Source: a bacterium
GTDB taxonomy: Bacteria; Patescibacteriota; Patescibacteriia; UBA1558; S5-K13
Assembly: GCA_021106915.1 (NCBI GenBank)
Contig: JAIOTH010000053.1
Span: 1-6,764, forward strand
Direction: 5' to 3'
Length of the DNA: 6,764 nucleotides
Shown here in pieces: positions 5,513 through 6,764 of the stretch. Under the pieces are notes generated by a model. It saw only the letters and a list, made by a program, of their open reading frames with translations, searched no databases and was not told the DNA's origin. The first letter of the stretch is position 1. Every line of letters starts with the position of its first letter. Position numbers and translations under genes: made by a program.

Positions 5513-5785
5513 TTATTTTAATTCTTCTCTCAATTCACAAAACAATTCATATTGATCAACGTCCTGATATGTTATTTTTTCTTCGTCAACAACTCCTTCA
5601 AAAATAACTTCAGCATCTTCCCAAGAAACTGGCTCTACTTCAACTGACCTTCTATCAGTAAATTCTTCCCCATTGTAAAGACTTCTTGTAACTATTGAAC
5701 CTTCGTTCCATTTCTCAATTCCATCTGCGACCCCAAATAACTGTCGTTTTGAAAATGTTAGGATTTCTATAGTTCCATCTTTCAT
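5513..5785 (-). CDS. Small acidic protein of unknown function
   Basis: A 90-residue protein that I do not recognise. It is strongly acidic, above all in the second half, where EVEPVSWEDAEVIFEGVVDE and the end QYELFCELREELK are rich in Glu and Asp. It has one cysteine (residue 83), no signal peptide and no membrane segment, so it should be a soluble cytoplasmic protein. The pattern of short beta-type stretches (GTIEILTF, GSIVTRSLY) and a helical tail suggests a small alpha/beta fold, but this is only an impression. It is convincingly a gene: a textbook Shine-Dalgarno (AAAGGAGG at 5797-5790) sits four bases before the ATG, a consensus promoter lies at 5833-5861, and a strong terminator follows at 5451-5485. 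It is therefore a single-gene transcription unit. The two copies of the 51-bp repeat flank the unit. Its acidity could suit a nucleic-acid mimic or binding partner, but nothing in the sequence shows this. Confidence 0.75.
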   Translation of the reverse strand: MKDGTIEILTFSKRQLFGVADGIEKWNEGSIVTRSLYNGEEFTDRRSVEVEPVSWEDAEVIFEGVVDEEKITYQDVDQYELFCELREELK

Positions 5786-5827
5786 AATTCCTCCTTTGAA
5801 TCATTTTTTCTTTATTTTTAACCAATC

Positions 5828-5856
5828 AAAAAAGTATAGCACAATGCTATACTTTT
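5828..5856 (-). terminator. Long palindrome with T6, terminator-like, directly after repeat copy 2
   Basis: AAAAGTATAGCA (5830-5841) and TGCTATACTTTT (5845-5856) are perfect 12-base inverted arms around a 3-nt loop. On the minus strand the stem ends in a run of six T (5833-5828). It lies about 70 nt beyond the stop of the membrane-protein gene (5926) and could end that transcript. The same bases also contain the -10 box and spacer of the next gene's promoter, so its role may instead be as an operator. Confidence 0.5.
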
Positions 5857-5861
5857 GTCAA
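5833..5861 (-). promoter_or_regulatory. Consensus sigma-70 promoter for the 90-residue gene, overlapping a palindrome
   Basis: On the minus strand TTGACA (5861-5856) is a perfect -35, followed after exactly 17 nt by TATACT (5838-5833), a five-of-six -10. Transcription would start near 5826, giving a leader of about 40 nt that ends in AAAGGAGG. A perfect 12-base-arm palindrome fills the spacer and covers the -10, ideal geometry for a dimeric repressor. Confidence 0.75.
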
Positions 5862-5866
5862 TAAGG

Positions 5867-5917
5867 TGGCTTCCCTTAGCCTCTACTCTTCGAACTTATT
5901 ATATGGAAAGCGTTTAA
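5867..5917 (-). repeat. 51-bp direct repeat, copy 2 (possible structured RNA)
   Basis: This is the second copy of the 5397-5447 repeat, with three base differences. It starts 8 nt beyond the stop codon of the membrane-protein gene and ends six bases before the TTGACA box of the following promoter. In minus-strand RNA GCUUUCC can pair with GGGAAGC over 7 bp with one G-U; copy 1 keeps this pairing through further G-U pairs. The -10-like TATAAT inside this copy reads TACAAT in copy 1. Whether it acts as a 3' untranslated element, a leader or an independent small RNA cannot be decided from two copies. Confidence 0.7.
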
Positions 5918-5925
5918 TTATTTAT

Positions 5926-6764
5926 TTAATCGAAAAATATATTTTCTAAAAAATTGTTAGAGGTCATAATATCGCATTTAGTTTGTTTATCTCCTTCATA
6001 TTTCTCATAATTACCTCGTTCATTTTTACTTACTCTCCAACACTTATTTCCAGCACCTGTTGCAGGATCAGGATTATATACCCATAAAATATAATCACCA
6101 ATTACATCTTTGGGCCAAATACTACAACCAGCTTCACAATAATTCCAATATTCCAATTCATCTTTTTTCATATTCATTGTATTTCTCGTTAGATACCATC
6201 TACCAACTTCATCTTTATCAATTGTATCATTTAAAAATAATGAGATTCTATATTCTTCTAAATTGCCTTGTATATAGCTATCATATTTTTTTACATATTC
6301 CTCCAGAATATTTTTTTCAATTGGTTCAGAAAATCTATATTCACTTGTTAATAATTTTAAATTACTAACATAGTATTTTTGATCATTTGTTTCTTCTGTT
6401 TCTAATATAAAATTATTTTTTTCTATATAACCACTATCATAATATTTATTACAGTATTCTTCGTTGATTTTTAAACGATCGTCACTTGAATAAGAATGTA
6501 ATTCATTACATTTTGGTTTATCAAAACTTAATATAATGTCGAAATTAGGAACATTGGTAATAGTAAAAGATATTTTTTGTTGACTACTATCAGCTGTTTG
6601 TATCGAAGTTTCATCGTTTCGATTAGCAGAATTTACTTGATTTTGTTGAATCTGATCAATTTGTTTTTCCAAATATACAATTTTTTGTTGAAATCTTCGT
6701 TCCATATTTTTCAAATTCGACCTTTGCCAGACGTAAATTCCGCCACCTACGATTAAGGCAGTAA
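5926..6764 (-). CDS. Membrane-anchored coiled-coil protein with six cysteines, unknown function (5' end outside window)
   Basis: The frame is open to the right edge, so the gene starts outside the window; the TTG at 6714 is unlikely to be the real start. Codons upstream of it encode TALIVGGGIYVWQRSN, the end of a membrane helix with a basic stop-transfer flank. Next come a short coiled coil (MERRFQQKIVYLEKQIDQIQ, numbered 4-23 from the TTG), a polar Ser/Asn/Gln linker (about 24-46), and a domain of about 215 residues opening with beta-like KISFTITNVPNFDIILSF. That domain has six cysteines (69, 88, 193, 197, 225, 247), an even number that would suit disulfides outside the cell, and an aromatic-rich segment around YWNYCEAGCSIWPKDV and GDYILWVYNPDPATG. 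I do not recognise the family. The architecture resembles single-pass surface proteins common in Patescibacteria. Repeat copy 2 begins 8 nt after the stop codon. Confidence 0.8.
   Translation of the reverse strand, partial: TALIVGGGIYVWQRSNLKNMERRFQQKIVYLEKQIDQIQQNQVNSANRNDETSIQTADSSQQKISFTITNVPNFDIILSFDKPKCNELHSYSSDDRLKINEEYCNKYYDSGYIEKNNFILETEETNDQKYYVSNLKLLTSEYRFSEPIEKNILEEYVKKYDSYIQGNLEEYRISLFLNDTIDKDEVGRWYLTRNTMNMKKDELEYWNYCEAGCSIWPKDVIGDYILWVYNPDPATGAGNKCWRVSKNERGNYEKYEGDKQTKCDIMTSNNFLENIFFD

Noticed and set aside
5867..5917. The TTCGAA in the repeat as a tRNA T-loop, or the repeat as a tRNA-like gene
   Set aside because: The flanking bases do not form a T-stem, there is no acceptor stem or anticodon arm, and the repeat is too short for a tRNA.
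5397..5917. Two-unit CRISPR array or IS ends
   Set aside because: The repeat units are 470 bp apart with a full gene between them, are not in a regular array, are direct rather than inverted, and no cas or transposase gene is present.
6060..6368. Plus-strand open frame of 102 codons
   Set aside because: It is antisense to the membrane-anchored coiled-coil protein, and its His/Tyr/Leu/Gln-rich translation looks like a reverse-strand artefact with no recognisable domain.

Overview
The window is a strongly AT-rich bacterial stretch with compact, mostly minus-strand genes. A lysine-, asparagine- and isoleucine-rich proteome, an ECF sigma factor with an overlapping membrane-protein gene, a thrombospondin-type-3 (TSP3) surface segment and a Phd/RelE-type toxin-antitoxin pair together suggest a Candidate Phyla Radiation (Patescibacteria) or similar small-genome bacterium. 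This placement is inference from gene style; there is no rRNA or other phylogenetic marker. All genes read in the standard bacterial code.

Layout, left to right. 1-254 (minus): start of a probable membrane anti-sigma-like protein, cut by the window edge. 235-807 (minus): ECF sigma factor whose 3' end overlaps it by 20 nt. 808-955: hairpin and candidate sigma promoter. 956-2638 (minus): large secreted/membrane protein with a signal peptide, an exported domain, TSP3 calcium-binding repeats and a C-terminal NicO (nickel/cobalt exporter) domain. 2639-2965: divergent promoter region carrying a short element with inverted ends. 2966-3181 and 3286-3528 (plus): Phd/YefM-like antitoxin and RelE/ParE-like toxin, with a second, inverted copy of the element between them. 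3536-5182 (minus): Pif1-family helicase with a C-terminal helix-turn-helix. 5183-5512: no protein-coding gene that I trust, but a dense set of hairpins, a repeat and a terminator. 5513-5785 (minus): acidic 90-residue protein of unknown function behind a consensus promoter. 5926-6764 (minus): membrane-anchored coiled-coil protein of unknown function with six cysteines, open at the window edge.

Two pieces of non-coding structure stand out. First, two related 91-97 bp elements (2728-2824 and, inverted, 3195-3285) share asymmetric inverted ends and ordered internal blocks, and bracket the antitoxin gene. One is flanked by a GTTGAC duplication that includes the likely operon -35 box; the other ends on the base before the toxin start codon. 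They look like miniature transposable elements (MITEs) that have remodelled the toxin-antitoxin operon. Second, a 51-bp repeat (5397-5447 and 5867-5917, three differences) is followed at each site, on the minus strand, by a hairpin and a run of six T. Two of the three differences keep a possible RNA stem through G-U pairs, as expected of a structured RNA leader or small RNA.

The genes do not form one pathway. The sigma/anti-sigma pair is a regulatory unit, the NicO protein a cell-surface metal transporter, the toxin-antitoxin pair a stress or maintenance module, and Pif1 a genome-maintenance enzyme.
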